The notes under the pieces are model-generated. The model saw nothing but the letters and a program-made list of their open reading frames with translations. It ran no database searches and was not told the origin of the DNA. This document shows, one piece after another, positions 54,988 through 64,000 of a stretch of 64,000 nt of DNA; position 1 is the stretch's first letter; each line of letters starts with the position of its first letter. The translations under genes and the position numbers were made by a program. The DNA comes from Pseudomonadota bacterium (GTDB taxonomy: Bacteria > Pseudomonadota > Alphaproteobacteria > GCA-2746255): NCBI GenBank assembly GCA_040752895.1, contig JBFMHN010000002.1:140368-204367 (forward strand), read 5' to 3'.

Positions 54988-55364
54988 GCCTGCGCTCTCC
55001 CTTGGGTCTTGCCCGCGGCCTCGGTTCCGCCAAGGAAGGCACGGCCCACTGGTGGGCCCAGCGCGTAACCGCGATCGCGCTGGTGCCGCTTGGCCTTTGG
55101 TTCGCAGCCTCCCTTCTCTCGCTGATCGGCGCCGAACACGCAACGGTCGTCGCCTGGATCGGCGCGCCGGCGCCGGCGGTCCTGCTCGTGCTCTTGCTGT
55201 CGGCGGTGTTCCACCACGCCGCCCTCGGGCTTCAAGTCGTGATCGAGGATTACGTCCACCACGAAGGCGGCAAGCTTGCCGCCATCCTTTTTGTCAAGTT
55301 CGCCTGCCTCGGGCTTTGGCTCGTCGCCGTCTTCGGCGTCCTCAAAATCGCGCTTCAGGGCTAG
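54984..55364 (+). CDS. sdhD: Succinate dehydrogenase membrane anchor subunit
   Basis: Second membrane anchor of complex II. A 126-residue protein with SLRSPLGLARGLGSAKEGTAHWW near the start and three membrane segments, the last region carrying HHAALGLQVVIEDYVHHE with the conserved His and Asp-Tyr motif at the quinone site. The GTG start at 54984 overlaps the sdhC stop (GTGA). sdhA begins seven bases later. Confidence 0.94.
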   Translation: MSLRSPLGLARGLGSAKEGTAHWWAQRVTAIALVPLGLWFAASLLSLIGAEHATVVAWIGAPAPAVLLVLLLSAVFHHAALGLQVVIEDYVHHEGGKLAAILFVKFACLGLWLVAVFGVLKIALQG

Positions 55365-55370
55365 ACGGAA

Positions 55371-57158
55371 ATGACAAAAGCATACGAAATCATCGACCAC
55401 ACCTACGACGCCGTCGTCGTCGGCGCCGGCGGCGCCGGGCTGCGCGCCACCCTTGGCATGACGGCGGCGGGCCTCAAGACGGCCTGCGTCAGCAAGGTCT
55501 ATCCCACCCGCAGCCACACCGTCGCCGCCCAGGGCGGCATCGCGGCGGCGCTTGGCAACGTGATGGAGGACGATTGGCGGTACCACATGTACGACACCGT
55601 CAAGGGGTCCGACTGGCTGGGCGACCAGGATGCCATCGAATACATGTGCCGGAACGCCATTCCCGCCGTGCTCGAACTCGAACATTTCGGCGTGCCCTTC
55701 TCGCGCACGCCGGAAGGGAAGATTTACCAGCGCCCGTTCGGCGGCCACACGATCAACTACGGCGAAAAAATGGCGCACCGGGCGAACGCCGCCGCCGACC
55801 GCACGGGGCACGCCATCCTGCACACGCTCTACCAGCAATGCCTCAAGCGCCAGGCGGAATTCTACAACGAGTATTTCGCGCTCGGCCTCTTGATGGACGA
55901 GGAAGGCGCCTGCCGCGGCGTCCTGGCGTGGTGCCTGGACGACGGCACAATCCATCGTTTCCGCGCGCACGCGACGGTGCTGGCGACGGGCGGCTATGGG
56001 CGGGCCTATTTCTCCTGCACCTCGGCCCACACCTGCACGGGCGACGGCAACGCCTTGGTCGCCCAAGCCGGCCTGCCGCTGCAGGACATGGAATTCGTCC
56101 AGTTCCACCCGACCGGCATCTACGGCGCCGGCTGCCTGATCACGGAAGGTGCGCGCGGCGAAGGCGGTTACCTCACGAATTCGGAAGGCGAGCGGTTCAT
56201 GGAACGCTACGCGCCCTCGGCCAAGGACCTGGCCTCGCGCGATGTCGTCAGCCGCTCGATGACGGTCGAGATCCGCGAAGGCCGCGGTGTCGGGCCGGAG
56301 AAGGATCACATCTACCTTCACCTCGAACATCTGGCGCCGGCGCTTCTGCACGAGCGCCTGCCCGGCATCTCCGAGACGGCGAAAGTCTTCTCCGGCGTTG
56401 ACGTGACGAAGGAGCCGATCCCGGTCCTGCCGACCGTCCACTACAACATGGGCGGCATCCCGACCAACCATCACGGCGAAGTCCTGCGACCGACCCGGGA
56501 AAACCCGAACGCCATCTGCCACGGCCTCATGGCGATCGGCGAAACGGCCAGCGTTTCCGTCCATGGCGCCAACCGATTGGGCTGCAACTCGCTTCTCGAT
56601 ATCGTCGTCTTCGGTCGCGCCGCCGCCCTGCGGGCGGCCGAAACCGTGAAGAAGGGAGCGCCCCACCCGCTGCTCAAGAACGCCGGCGAAGAGGCCGTCG
56701 CGCGGCTTGACCGCTTCCGCCAGGCCAAGGGCGGCTTACGCACGGCCGATATCCGTCTCAACATGCAAAAGACCATGCAGGCGAACTGTGCCGTCTTCCG
56801 CAACGAAGACGTGTTGAAGGAGGGGGCTCGAAAGATCGACGCGGTGGCCGTCTCGCTGGCCGATGTCTTGGTCGAGGACCGTTCGCTCGTCTGGAACTCG
56901 GACCTCATGGAGACGCTCGAGCTGGAGAACCTGCTCATCCAGGCGCGGGTAACGATGCACGGGGCCACGGCACGGCACGAAAGCCGCGGCGCGCACGCCC
57001 GCGAGGACTATCCGAAGCGCGACGATGCAAACTGGCTGAAGCACACCCTGGCCTACGCCGGCACGGAAGGCGAGGTCCGCCTCGACTATCGGCCGGTTCA
57101 TTTGAATACGCTGACGGACGAAGTGAAAACGATTCCACCGAAGGAACGGGTCTACTAG
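55371..57158 (+). CDS. sdhA: Succinate dehydrogenase flavoprotein subunit
   Basis: Catalytic subunit oxidising succinate to fumarate. [16 protein letters not shown] binds FAD, and the covalent FAD His is in [28 protein letters not shown], the catalytic Arg region [10 protein letters not shown] and [19 protein letters not shown] are all present. The 595 residues are standard. sdhB follows after 21 bases. Confidence 0.97.
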   Translation: MTKAYEIIDHTYDAVVVGAGGAGLRATLGMTAAGLKTACVSKVYPTRSHTVAAQGGIAAALGNVMEDDWRYHMYDTVKGSDWLGDQDAIEYMCRNAIPAVLELEHFGVPFSRTPEGKIYQRPFGGHTINYGEKMAHRANAAADRTGHAILHTLYQQCLKRQAEFYNEYFALGLLMDEEGACRGVLAWCLDDGTIHRFRAHATVLATGGYGRAYFSCTSAHTCTGDGNALVAQAGLPLQDMEFVQFHPTGIYGAGCLITEGARGEGGYLTNSEGERFMERYAPSAKDLASRDVVSRSMTVEIREGRGVGPEKDHIYLHLEHLAPALLHERLPGISETAKVFSGVDVTKEPIPVLPTVHYNMGGIPTNHHGEVLRPTRENPNAICHGLMAIGETASVSVHGANRLGCNSLLDIVVFGRAAALRAAETVKKGAPHPLLKNAGEEAVARLDRFRQAKGGLRTADIRLNMQKTMQANCAVFRNEDVLKEGARKIDAVAVSLADVLVEDRSLVWNSDLMETLELENLLIQARVTMHGATARHESRGAHAREDYPKRDDANWLKHTLAYAGTEGEVRLDYRPVHLNTLTDEVKTIPPKERVY

Positions 57159-57179
57159 GAGGCGCGGAAGGAAGAACGC

Positions 57180-57959
57180 ATGGCGGAATTCACGCTGCCG
57201 AAAAATTCGAAGGTCGGGAAGGGCAAAACCCACAAGGCGCCGGCAGGCGCTACGAACGTCAAGGCGTTCCACGTCTACCGGTGGGACCCGGACGCGGGCG
57301 AAAATCCCCGTCTCGACAGTTTCGAGGTGGATATCGACCGCTGCGGGCCGATGGTTCTCGATGCCCTCATCAAGATCAAGAACGAGACGGACCCCTCGCT
57401 CACCTTCCGCCGTTCCTGCCGCGAGGGCATCTGCGGCAGCTGCGCGATGAACGTCGACGGCATCAACACGCTCGCCTGCCTGCACCCGATCCAGGACATC
57501 CAGGGCGACGCCAGAATCTATCCCCTGCCCCACCTGGAGGTCGTGAAGGACCTGGTGCCGAATCTCACCCACGCCTTCGCCCAGTACGCCTCGGTGAAAC
57601 CCTGGCTTCAGGCGGACACGTCGGCCCCGCCCAACCAGGAACGCCTGCAAAGCCGCGAGGACCGGGCCAAGATCGACGGCCTTTGGGAATGCGTCCTATG
57701 CTTCTGCTGTTCAACGAGCTGCCCAAGCTATTGGTGGAACAGCGAGCGTTATTTGGGCCCCGCCACCCTCTTGGCCGCCTATCGCTGGATCGTCGACAGC
57801 CGGGATGAGGCGACCGGCGACCGCCTCGACAACCTGGAAGACCCGTTCCGCCTCTACCGCTGCCACACGATCATGAACTGCACGAAGACCTGCCCGAAGG
57901 GGCTCAATCCGGCGAAGGCGATCGGCGAAGTTAAGAAATTGTTGGTCGCCCGGCGTTAA
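57180..57959 (+). CDS. sdhB: Succinate dehydrogenase iron-sulfur subunit
   Basis: Electron-transfer subunit with three clusters. 2Fe-2S cysteines lie in [21 protein letters not shown], 4Fe-4S in [16 protein letters not shown], and 3Fe-4S in [23 protein letters not shown]. It has 259 residues. End of the sdhCDAB operon; zapE starts 37 bases later. Confidence 0.97.
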   Translation: MAEFTLPKNSKVGKGKTHKAPAGATNVKAFHVYRWDPDAGENPRLDSFEVDIDRCGPMVLDALIKIKNETDPSLTFRRSCREGICGSCAMNVDGINTLACLHPIQDIQGDARIYPLPHLEVVKDLVPNLTHAFAQYASVKPWLQADTSAPPNQERLQSREDRAKIDGLWECVLCFCCSTSCPSYWWNSERYLGPATLLAAYRWIVDSRDEATGDRLDNLEDPFRLYRCHTIMNCTKTCPKGLNPAKAIGEVKKLLVARR

Positions 57960-57996
57960 TCTCCCGTCATTCTTGACGCCAGCCGAGGCACTCCTG

Positions 57997-59220
57997 ATGA
58001 AGGCCGGGCCGCTTGCCGCCTACCACCGCCGGACACGCGAAGGCCGGGTAACGCCGGACCCGGCCCAGCTTGCCGTTCTCGAGGACCTCGACACCCTCTA
58101 CCTGGCCTTGCGCGATCACCGCCCGCCAACCAGCGCCCGACGGCTTCTCGGCAAGCTGCTGCCTGGCGGTCGTTCCCTGGCGGCGGCGAAAGGCATCTAC
58201 CTTCACGGCGACGTTGGGCGCGGCAAGTCGATGCTGATGGACCTTTTCTTCGAGACAGCACCGGTCCGCCGCAAGCGCCGCGTGCATTTCCACGAATTCA
58301 TGCTTGAGGTGCATGGGCGCCTGCACGCCCGGCGGAAGGCGCGCAAGAACGCCCATAAGGCCGGCGGCCTCTTGCCCGAGGTCGCGGCCGAAATAGCGAA
58401 GGAGGCCCGGCTTTTCTGCTTCGACGAGATGCAGGTTCTCGACATCGCCGACGCCATGATCCTTGGCCGTTTGTTCGAAGCCCTTTTCCGGCAAGGCGTT
58501 GTCGTTGTCGCCACCGCGAACCGGCCGCCGGACGATCTCTACAAGGACGGCCTGCAACGGGAAAGCTTTCTGCCCTTCATCGCGCTTCTCAAGGACCGGC
58601 TCCGCATCCGCGAGCTGGCGGGCCCGACGGATTACCGGCTGCGCTTGCTTCGGGACTTGAGCGTCTACCGGACGGACGGCGGCGCGGAAGCCGCCCTAGA
58701 CCGGGCCTTCGAGAAGCTCACGATGGGAAGCGAGCCGGTTTCCTGCACCCTTCTCGTGCACGGCCGCAAACTCGCCGTCCGCCGCGCCGCCCGCGGGGTG
58801 GCCCGGTTTTCCTTCGCCGAGCTTTGCGAAGCGCCGCTAGGCGCAGCCGATTACCTTGAGATCGCCAACCAGTTCCATACCGTCATCCTCGACCGCATCC
58901 CCCGCCTGGGCGCCGAGAAGCGGAACGAGGCGAAGCGCTTCGTGACCCTGGTGGACGCCCTCTATGAGCGCAAGGTAAAGCTGATCGCGAGCGCAGAAGA
59001 CAATCCCCAAGACCTCTATCCCTCAGGCGAGGGCGCCTTCGAGTTCCGGCGCACCACCTCGCGGCTGCTCGAAATGCAGTCGGAAAACTATTTTGCGAGG
59101 CCGCACCTTGTGCTGACCGAGACGGAAGACGCCCAAAGCCCCGGCGGCGGATCTTCGGAAGACCTTGCGGAAAGCCGAAATCTCCTGAAAAATGATGAAA
59201 TTCGGCGGGTTCCTTATTAA
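57997..59220 (+). CDS. zapE: Cell division protein ZapE (AFG1-like ATPase)
   Basis: AFG1-family ATPase; in E. coli ZapE acts on FtsZ rings at late division. Walker [13 protein letters not shown] (about 71-82), FHEFMLEVH, Walker [19 protein letters not shown] (about 149-166) and sensor region [24 protein letters not shown] are clear. I choose ATG 57997 because GAGG lies about nine bases upstream, giving 407 residues; a TTG at 57973 is in frame. In many alphaproteobacteria zapE is followed by mdh, but here nadA-nadC comes between. Confidence 0.93.
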   Translation: MKAGPLAAYHRRTREGRVTPDPAQLAVLEDLDTLYLALRDHRPPTSARRLLGKLLPGGRSLAAAKGIYLHGDVGRGKSMLMDLFFETAPVRRKRRVHFHEFMLEVHGRLHARRKARKNAHKAGGLLPEVAAEIAKEARLFCFDEMQVLDIADAMILGRLFEALFRQGVVVVATANRPPDDLYKDGLQRESFLPFIALLKDRLRIRELAGPTDYRLRLLRDLSVYRTDGGAEAALDRAFEKLTMGSEPVSCTLLVHGRKLAVRRAARGVARFSFAELCEAPLGAADYLEIANQFHTVILDRIPRLGAEKRNEAKRFVTLVDALYERKVKLIASAEDNPQDLYPSGEGAFEFRRTTSRLLEMQSENYFARPHLVLTETEDAQSPGGGSSEDLAESRNLLKNDEIRRVPY

Positions 59221-59340
59221 ATAGTAGAAGAATGGACCGGGGCGGCAAGGGCACCCCTTAAGCGAACGCGACGGCTAGACGTTATCTATCTGGAAGGGTT
59301 TCCGGCCGAAGACTTCCGCCCGGAGAAGAGGCGATCAATC

Positions 59341-60363
59341 ATGATGGCAAGCCGCATCTTGCCTCCGGCGCCCGGCGCGCTGACGGCAAAAGAACTGGAC
59401 CCGACCCTCGACCTCGAGGCGGAGATCGGCCGTCTGCGCCGCAAACAGAACGCCGTCATCCTTGCCCACTACTACCAGGACGCCGAGATTCAGGACATTG
59501 CCGACTTCGTCGGCGATTCGCTCGATCTTTCGCGGCGCGCCGCGGCAACGAAGGCCGATGTGATCGTCTTCTGCGGGGTCCGGTTCATGGCGGAAGTCGC
59601 CAAGATCCTGAGCCCGACGCGCACCGTGCTGCTGCCGGACGCCGAGGCCGGCTGTTCGCTGGAAACCTCTTGTCCGCCGGACCTTTTCCGCCAATTCCGC
59701 GAGGCCCACCCGGACCATATCGCACTGACCTATATCAACTGCTCGGCCGAGGTGAAGGCCCTTTCCGACATCATCGTCACCTCCTCGAACGCCGAAGCGA
59801 TCATCCGCCAACTGCCGGAAGACCAGCCCATCCTCTTCGCGCCGGACCGCCACTTGGGCGCTTGGCTCGCCCGCCAGACGGGGCGCGATCTTTTGCTGTG
59901 GCCGGGCACCTGCATCGTCCACGAGCAATTCTCCGAACGCGAGCTCGTGCGGCTTAAGGTCCACCACCCGGAAGCCAAGGTCGCCGCCCACCCCGAATGC
60001 CCGGAGGCCATCCTGAACCACGCCGATCATATCGGCTCCACGTCTTCCCTCATTCGCTTCGTCCTCGATTCGCCGGCACCAACCTTCATCATCGCGACCG
60101 AACCCGGCATCCTCCATCAGATGAAGAAGCGCGCGCCCCACAAGCGCTTCCTCCCCGCACCTGGCATGGACGAAAGCTGCGCGTGCGCGGCTTGCCCGTT
60201 CATGGCGCTGAACACGATGGAAAAGCTCTACCTCGCCCTCGCCAACCTGGCGCCCGCGGTCGCGATCTCCGAGGAGCTCCGCCTGGCCGCGGAGAAGCCG
60301 ATCGCGCGCATGCTCGAGATGTCGCCGATGCCGGAACCCGCGCAGCTTCGCGCGACCGGCTAG
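59341..60363 (+). CDS. nadA: Quinolinate synthase
   Basis: Makes quinolinate from iminoaspartate and dihydroxyacetone phosphate with a 4Fe-4S cluster. [37 protein letters not shown], and cluster cysteines in [19 protein letters not shown] and [14 protein letters not shown] are present. The 340 residues are typical. The 120 bases before it hold no clear promoter. nadC follows after 17 bases; nadB is not in this window. Confidence 0.96.
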   Translation: MMASRILPPAPGALTAKELDPTLDLEAEIGRLRRKQNAVILAHYYQDAEIQDIADFVGDSLDLSRRAAATKADVIVFCGVRFMAEVAKILSPTRTVLLPDAEAGCSLETSCPPDLFRQFREAHPDHIALTYINCSAEVKALSDIIVTSSNAEAIIRQLPEDQPILFAPDRHLGAWLARQTGRDLLLWPGTCIVHEQFSERELVRLKVHHPEAKVAAHPECPEAILNHADHIGSTSSLIRFVLDSPAPTFIIATEPGILHQMKKRAPHKRFLPAPGMDESCACAACPFMALNTMEKLYLALANLAPAVAISEELRLAAEKPIARMLEMSPMPEPAQLRATG

Positions 60364-60380
60364 ACGGCCTCTCCTTACCC

Positions 60381-61214
60381 ATGCAACTGGAAGCCCGGGA
60401 AATCGAAGAAATCGTCGAGCGCGTCCTCGTCGAGGACGCCGCCCAGAACGACGTCACCAGCCGGGCGATCGTTCCGGAAGAGGCCGAAATCGCCCTAAAC
60501 CTGGTCACCCGCGAGCCCACCGTCGTGGCCGGCCTCCCTATCGCTGCGGCGATTTTCCGCCGGATGGCGCCAGAGGCCAAGATCACCGTCTGCGTCGCCG
60601 AAGGAGACGAAGTGGCCGCCGGCGCCTGGCTCGCCCGTCTGCAAGGACCGGCGCGCGGACTGCTCGCCGCCGAACGGGCCGCGCTTAACGTCGTGCAACA
60701 CCTCTCCGGTATCGCCACGCTCACCCGCGCCTATGTCCGGCAAATCGCCGGCACCGGAGTCATGCTCCGCGATACCCGAAAAACGACTCCCGGTCTTCGC
60801 CGGCTCGAAAAATACGCCACCTATCTGGGCGGCGCCCAAAATCATCGCCCGGACCTGGCCGGGGGCATTCTCATCAAGGACAACCACCTGGTCATTGCCG
60901 GCGGGATTGGAGAAGCGGTGCGTCGCGCCAAGCATGCGAAGGCGGGCGCGGTCGAGGTGGAATGTGAAAATCTTGATCACGTACGGGAAGCAATCGCGGC
61001 CGGCGCCGACGTTTTGCTGCTCGACAACATGGGCCTGAAAGCCTTGCGGGCAGCGGTTTCCAGCGTTTCCGGCCGGGCGAAGCTGGAAGCGTCCGGCGGC
61101 GTCACGCTCGAGTCCATTCGCGCCATCGCCGAAACCGGAGTCGACTTTATCTCGGTCGGTAAAATTACGCATTCCGCACCCGCCATTGACGTTGGACTCG
61201 ATCTCGATTTGTGA
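60381..61214 (+). CDS. nadC: Nicotinate-nucleotide pyrophosphorylase (carboxylating)
   Basis: Converts quinolinate and PRPP to nicotinate mononucleotide. Motifs: NDVTSRAIVPEE, ERAALNVVQHLSGIATLT, DTRKTTPGLRRLEKYA, HRPDLAGGILIKDNHL, VEVECENLD and ISVGKITHSAPAIDVGLDL. I start at MQLEAREIEEIV (60381; 277 residues). It directly follows nadA. Confidence 0.96.
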   Translation: MQLEAREIEEIVERVLVEDAAQNDVTSRAIVPEEAEIALNLVTREPTVVAGLPIAAAIFRRMAPEAKITVCVAEGDEVAAGAWLARLQGPARGLLAAERAALNVVQHLSGIATLTRAYVRQIAGTGVMLRDTRKTTPGLRRLEKYATYLGGAQNHRPDLAGGILIKDNHLVIAGGIGEAVRRAKHAKAGAVEVECENLDHVREAIAAGADVLLLDNMGLKALRAAVSSVSGRAKLEASGGVTLESIRAIAETGVDFISVGKITHSAPAIDVGLDLDL

Positions 61215-62579
<1,365 letters not shown>

Positions 62580-62589
62580 CCTTAGCCTA

Positions 62590-62607
62590 TTCGGCGGTTT
62601 TGCCGAA
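62590..62607 (+). other. Small hairpin just after the mdh stop
   Basis: TTCGGC and GCCGAA pair around a GGTTTT loop 11 bases after the stop codon. There is no T run after it, so it is a weak terminator on its own. Confidence 0.4.
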
Positions 62608-62648
62608 ACGCCTAGGGTGTCCGCCTGCAAGGGCGGCGCTAGCCAAGC

Positions 62649-62685
62649 GGGGCGGGGGGTGCCTGGCATCCCTCGCCCCTTTCTT
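62649..62685 (+). terminator. Terminator between mdh and sucC
   Basis: A long GC-rich stem pairs GGGGCG (62649-62654) with CGCCCC (62674-62679). It continues inwards through G-C and G-T pairs to TGCC/GGCA, and is followed by TTTCTT. It would separate mdh from sucCD, although 58 bases remain before sucC. Confidence 0.7.
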
Positions 62686-62743
62686 GGCATCTTTCAAGAA
62701 AAGCCCCCTAGGTTCGACACATAAGGTTTGACATAGTGGCGGC

Positions 62744-63913
62744 ATGAATATTCACGAATATCAGGCAAAAGGTCTGCTCGCGCGTTACGGCGTCGCCGTG
62801 CCGCGCGGAGGTGTTGCCTACACCGGCCAGGAAGCGGAAAACATCGCCACCGAACTTGGCGGCCCCGTCTGGGTCGTCAAGGCGCAGATTCACGCCGGCG
62901 GCCGAGGCAAGGGCGGTGGCGTCAAGGTCGTCAAATCCGAAAAAGAGGTCATAAACGCGACCAAGAAAATGCTTGGTTCGCGCCTCGTCACGCATCAGAC
63001 CGGACCCGAGGGCAAAGAAGTCGAGCGCGTCTATATCGAAGAAGGGTGCGACATCGCGCGCGAACTTTACCTCAGCATGCTGGTGGACCGCGCGAAGGGA
63101 CAGGTCACGGTGATGGCCTCCACCGAAGGCGGCATGGACATTGAAGAGGTCGCGGCGAAAACACCGAAAAAAATTCACCGGGTTCCCATTGATCCGGTAA
63201 CCGGCATCCAGCCCTTTCACGCGCGCCGCCTGGCATACGGGCTTGGCCTGCGCGACAAGCAGGTAAGCTCCGCCCAGCGGTTTATCCTTGCAATGTACAA
63301 GGCGTTCACGGAGCTCGACGCGAGCTTGATCGAGATCAACCCGCTTGTCGTTACCGGCGCGGGGGAAGTCGTCGCGCTGGATGCAAAAATGAATTTCGAT
63401 GACAACGCGCTTTTTCGGCACAAGGACATCGAGGAGCTGCGCGACGAGCACGAGGAAGACCCGTCCGAAACCGAAGCATCGCGTCATAACCTGAATTACA
63501 TCAAGCTCGATGGCAACGTCGGCTGCATGGTGAACGGCGCCGGTCTTGCCATGGCGACGATGGACATCATCAAGCTGCACGGCGGGGAACCCGCGAATTT
63601 CCTGGATGTCGGCGGCGGCGCCACGCGCGAGCGCGTCACGACGGCCTTCAAGCTTATTCTGTCGGACCCGAACGTCGAGGGTATTCTCGTCAACATCTTC
63701 GGCGGCATCATGCGCTGCGACGTCATCGCGGAAGGCGTCGTTGCGGCCGCCCGCGAGGTCAGCCTGAACGTGCCGCTCGTCGTGCGACTCGAAGGAACGA
63801 ACGTTGATCTCGGCAAGCAGATCCTCGAACGCTCCGGCCTTCCCATCGTCGCGGCAAGCGACCTCGGGGACGCCGCCCGGAAGATTGTCCAGGCGGTGAA
63901 AGAGACAAGCTGA
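62744..63913 (+). CDS. sucC: Succinate--CoA ligase (ADP-forming) beta subunit
   Basis: Forms succinate and ATP from succinyl-CoA. The ATP-grasp N-terminus [17 protein letters not shown], the [19 protein letters not shown] loop, the ESLEINPLVV-like [21 protein letters not shown], and the C-terminal [16 protein letters not shown] and [15 protein letters not shown] are all present. The 389 residues are normal. The stop overlaps the sucD start by one base (TGATG). Confidence 0.97.
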   Translation: MNIHEYQAKGLLARYGVAVPRGGVAYTGQEAENIATELGGPVWVVKAQIHAGGRGKGGGVKVVKSEKEVINATKKMLGSRLVTHQTGPEGKEVERVYIEEGCDIARELYLSMLVDRAKGQVTVMASTEGGMDIEEVAAKTPKKIHRVPIDPVTGIQPFHARRLAYGLGLRDKQVSSAQRFILAMYKAFTELDASLIEINPLVVTGAGEVVALDAKMNFDDNALFRHKDIEELRDEHEEDPSETEASRHNLNYIKLDGNVGCMVNGAGLAMATMDIIKLHGGEPANFLDVGGGATRERVTTAFKLILSDPNVEGILVNIFGGIMRCDVIAEGVVAAAREVSLNVPLVVRLEGTNVDLGKQILERSGLPIVAASDLGDAARKIVQAVKETS

Positions 63914-64000
63914 TGCCCATTCTTGTCGACAAGAATACGCGAGTCATCTGCCAGGGGTTCACCGGCTCCCAGGGCACCTTCCACTCCGAACAGGCCATCG
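63913..64000 (+). CDS. sucD: Succinate--CoA ligase alpha subunit (3' end outside window)
   Basis: Only the first 29 codons are seen: [20 protein letters not shown] then GTFHSEQAI, the CoA-binding start of SucD. It is coupled to sucC by a TGATG overlap and runs off the right edge. Confidence 0.93.
   Translation, partial: MPILVDKNTRVICQGFTGSQGTFHSEQAI

Noticed and set aside
62727..62732. TTGACA as a -35 box for sucC
   Set aside because: It lies only 11 bases before the sucC ATG, so no -10 element and leader can fit downstream.

Overview
This window is a GC-rich, gene-dense stretch of an alphaproteobacterial chromosome. It most resembles the Rhodospirillales and allied uncultured lineages. The evidence is gene content and order: infC-rpmI-rplT-pheST, sdhCDAB-zapE followed further on by mdh-sucCD, ffh-rpsP-rimM-trmD-rplS-leuCDB-asd, a DUF2336 protein, a CarD regulator, and a malyl-CoA lyase/mesaconyl-CoA hydratase pair of the ethylmalonyl-CoA type. 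Base composition looks uniform by eye. No rRNA, CRISPR array, phage or insertion sequence was seen. The assignment is inference from synteny and protein motifs; no database search was possible.

Layout. 1-4.9 kb: translation factors and ribosomal proteins (infC, rpmI, rplT), a strong terminator, then pheS-pheT. 4.9-10.6 kb: an almost complete queuosine locus (queG, queA, tgt, queF on +; queC, queE, queD on -). 10.7-16.4 kb: BI-1 membrane protein, an SDR, tRNA-Arg(ACG), an OmpA-like lipoprotein, gpt, panC-panB. 16.4-24.9 kb: ggt, TerB-like protein, fdxA, carD, an SNase-fold secreted protein, proline iminopeptidase, a PagL-like lipid A deacylase, tRNA-Arg(CCT), an FNT channel, and small envelope proteins. 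24.9-32.1 kb: SixA-type phosphatase and surface polysaccharide genes (asnB-type amidotransferase, two GT4 glycosyltransferases, a methyltransferase, an O-antigen ligase/polymerase-like protein). 32.4-35.7 kb: tkt-pgk without gap. 35.7-40.7 kb: PAS sensor kinase with a DUF2336 protein, a PQQ-type sugar dehydrogenase and a small unknown protein. 40.7-44.5 kb (- strand): ftsY, mtaB, dapF and a QueG-like ferredoxin protein. 44.6-54.5 kb: ffh, rpsP, rimM, trmD, rplS, leuC, leuD, leuB, asd, CoA lyase, MaoC hydratase. 54.6-64 kb: sdhCDAB, zapE, nadA-nadC, mdh, sucC and the start of sucD.

How the genes work together. Tgt, QueA, QueG and MtaB modify tRNA anticodon loops, while Ffh and FtsY form the SRP targeting pair. 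The last 10 kb holds much of the TCA cycle (succinate dehydrogenase, malate dehydrogenase, succinyl-CoA ligase) next to C4/C5-CoA ester chemistry (CoA lyase and MaoC hydratase). Most neighbouring genes overlap by 1-8 bases (ATGA, GTGA, TGATG), which indicates tight operons.

The most unusual feature is at 61404-62579. The mdh reading frame does not stop at its normal C-terminus but continues in frame into a 76-residue, almost pure Lys/Arg/Ala/Thr histone H1-like tail. That tail has its own Shine-Dalgarno and ATG, and a TAATG overlap one frame away. The CarD protein carries a similar basic extension at its N-terminus.
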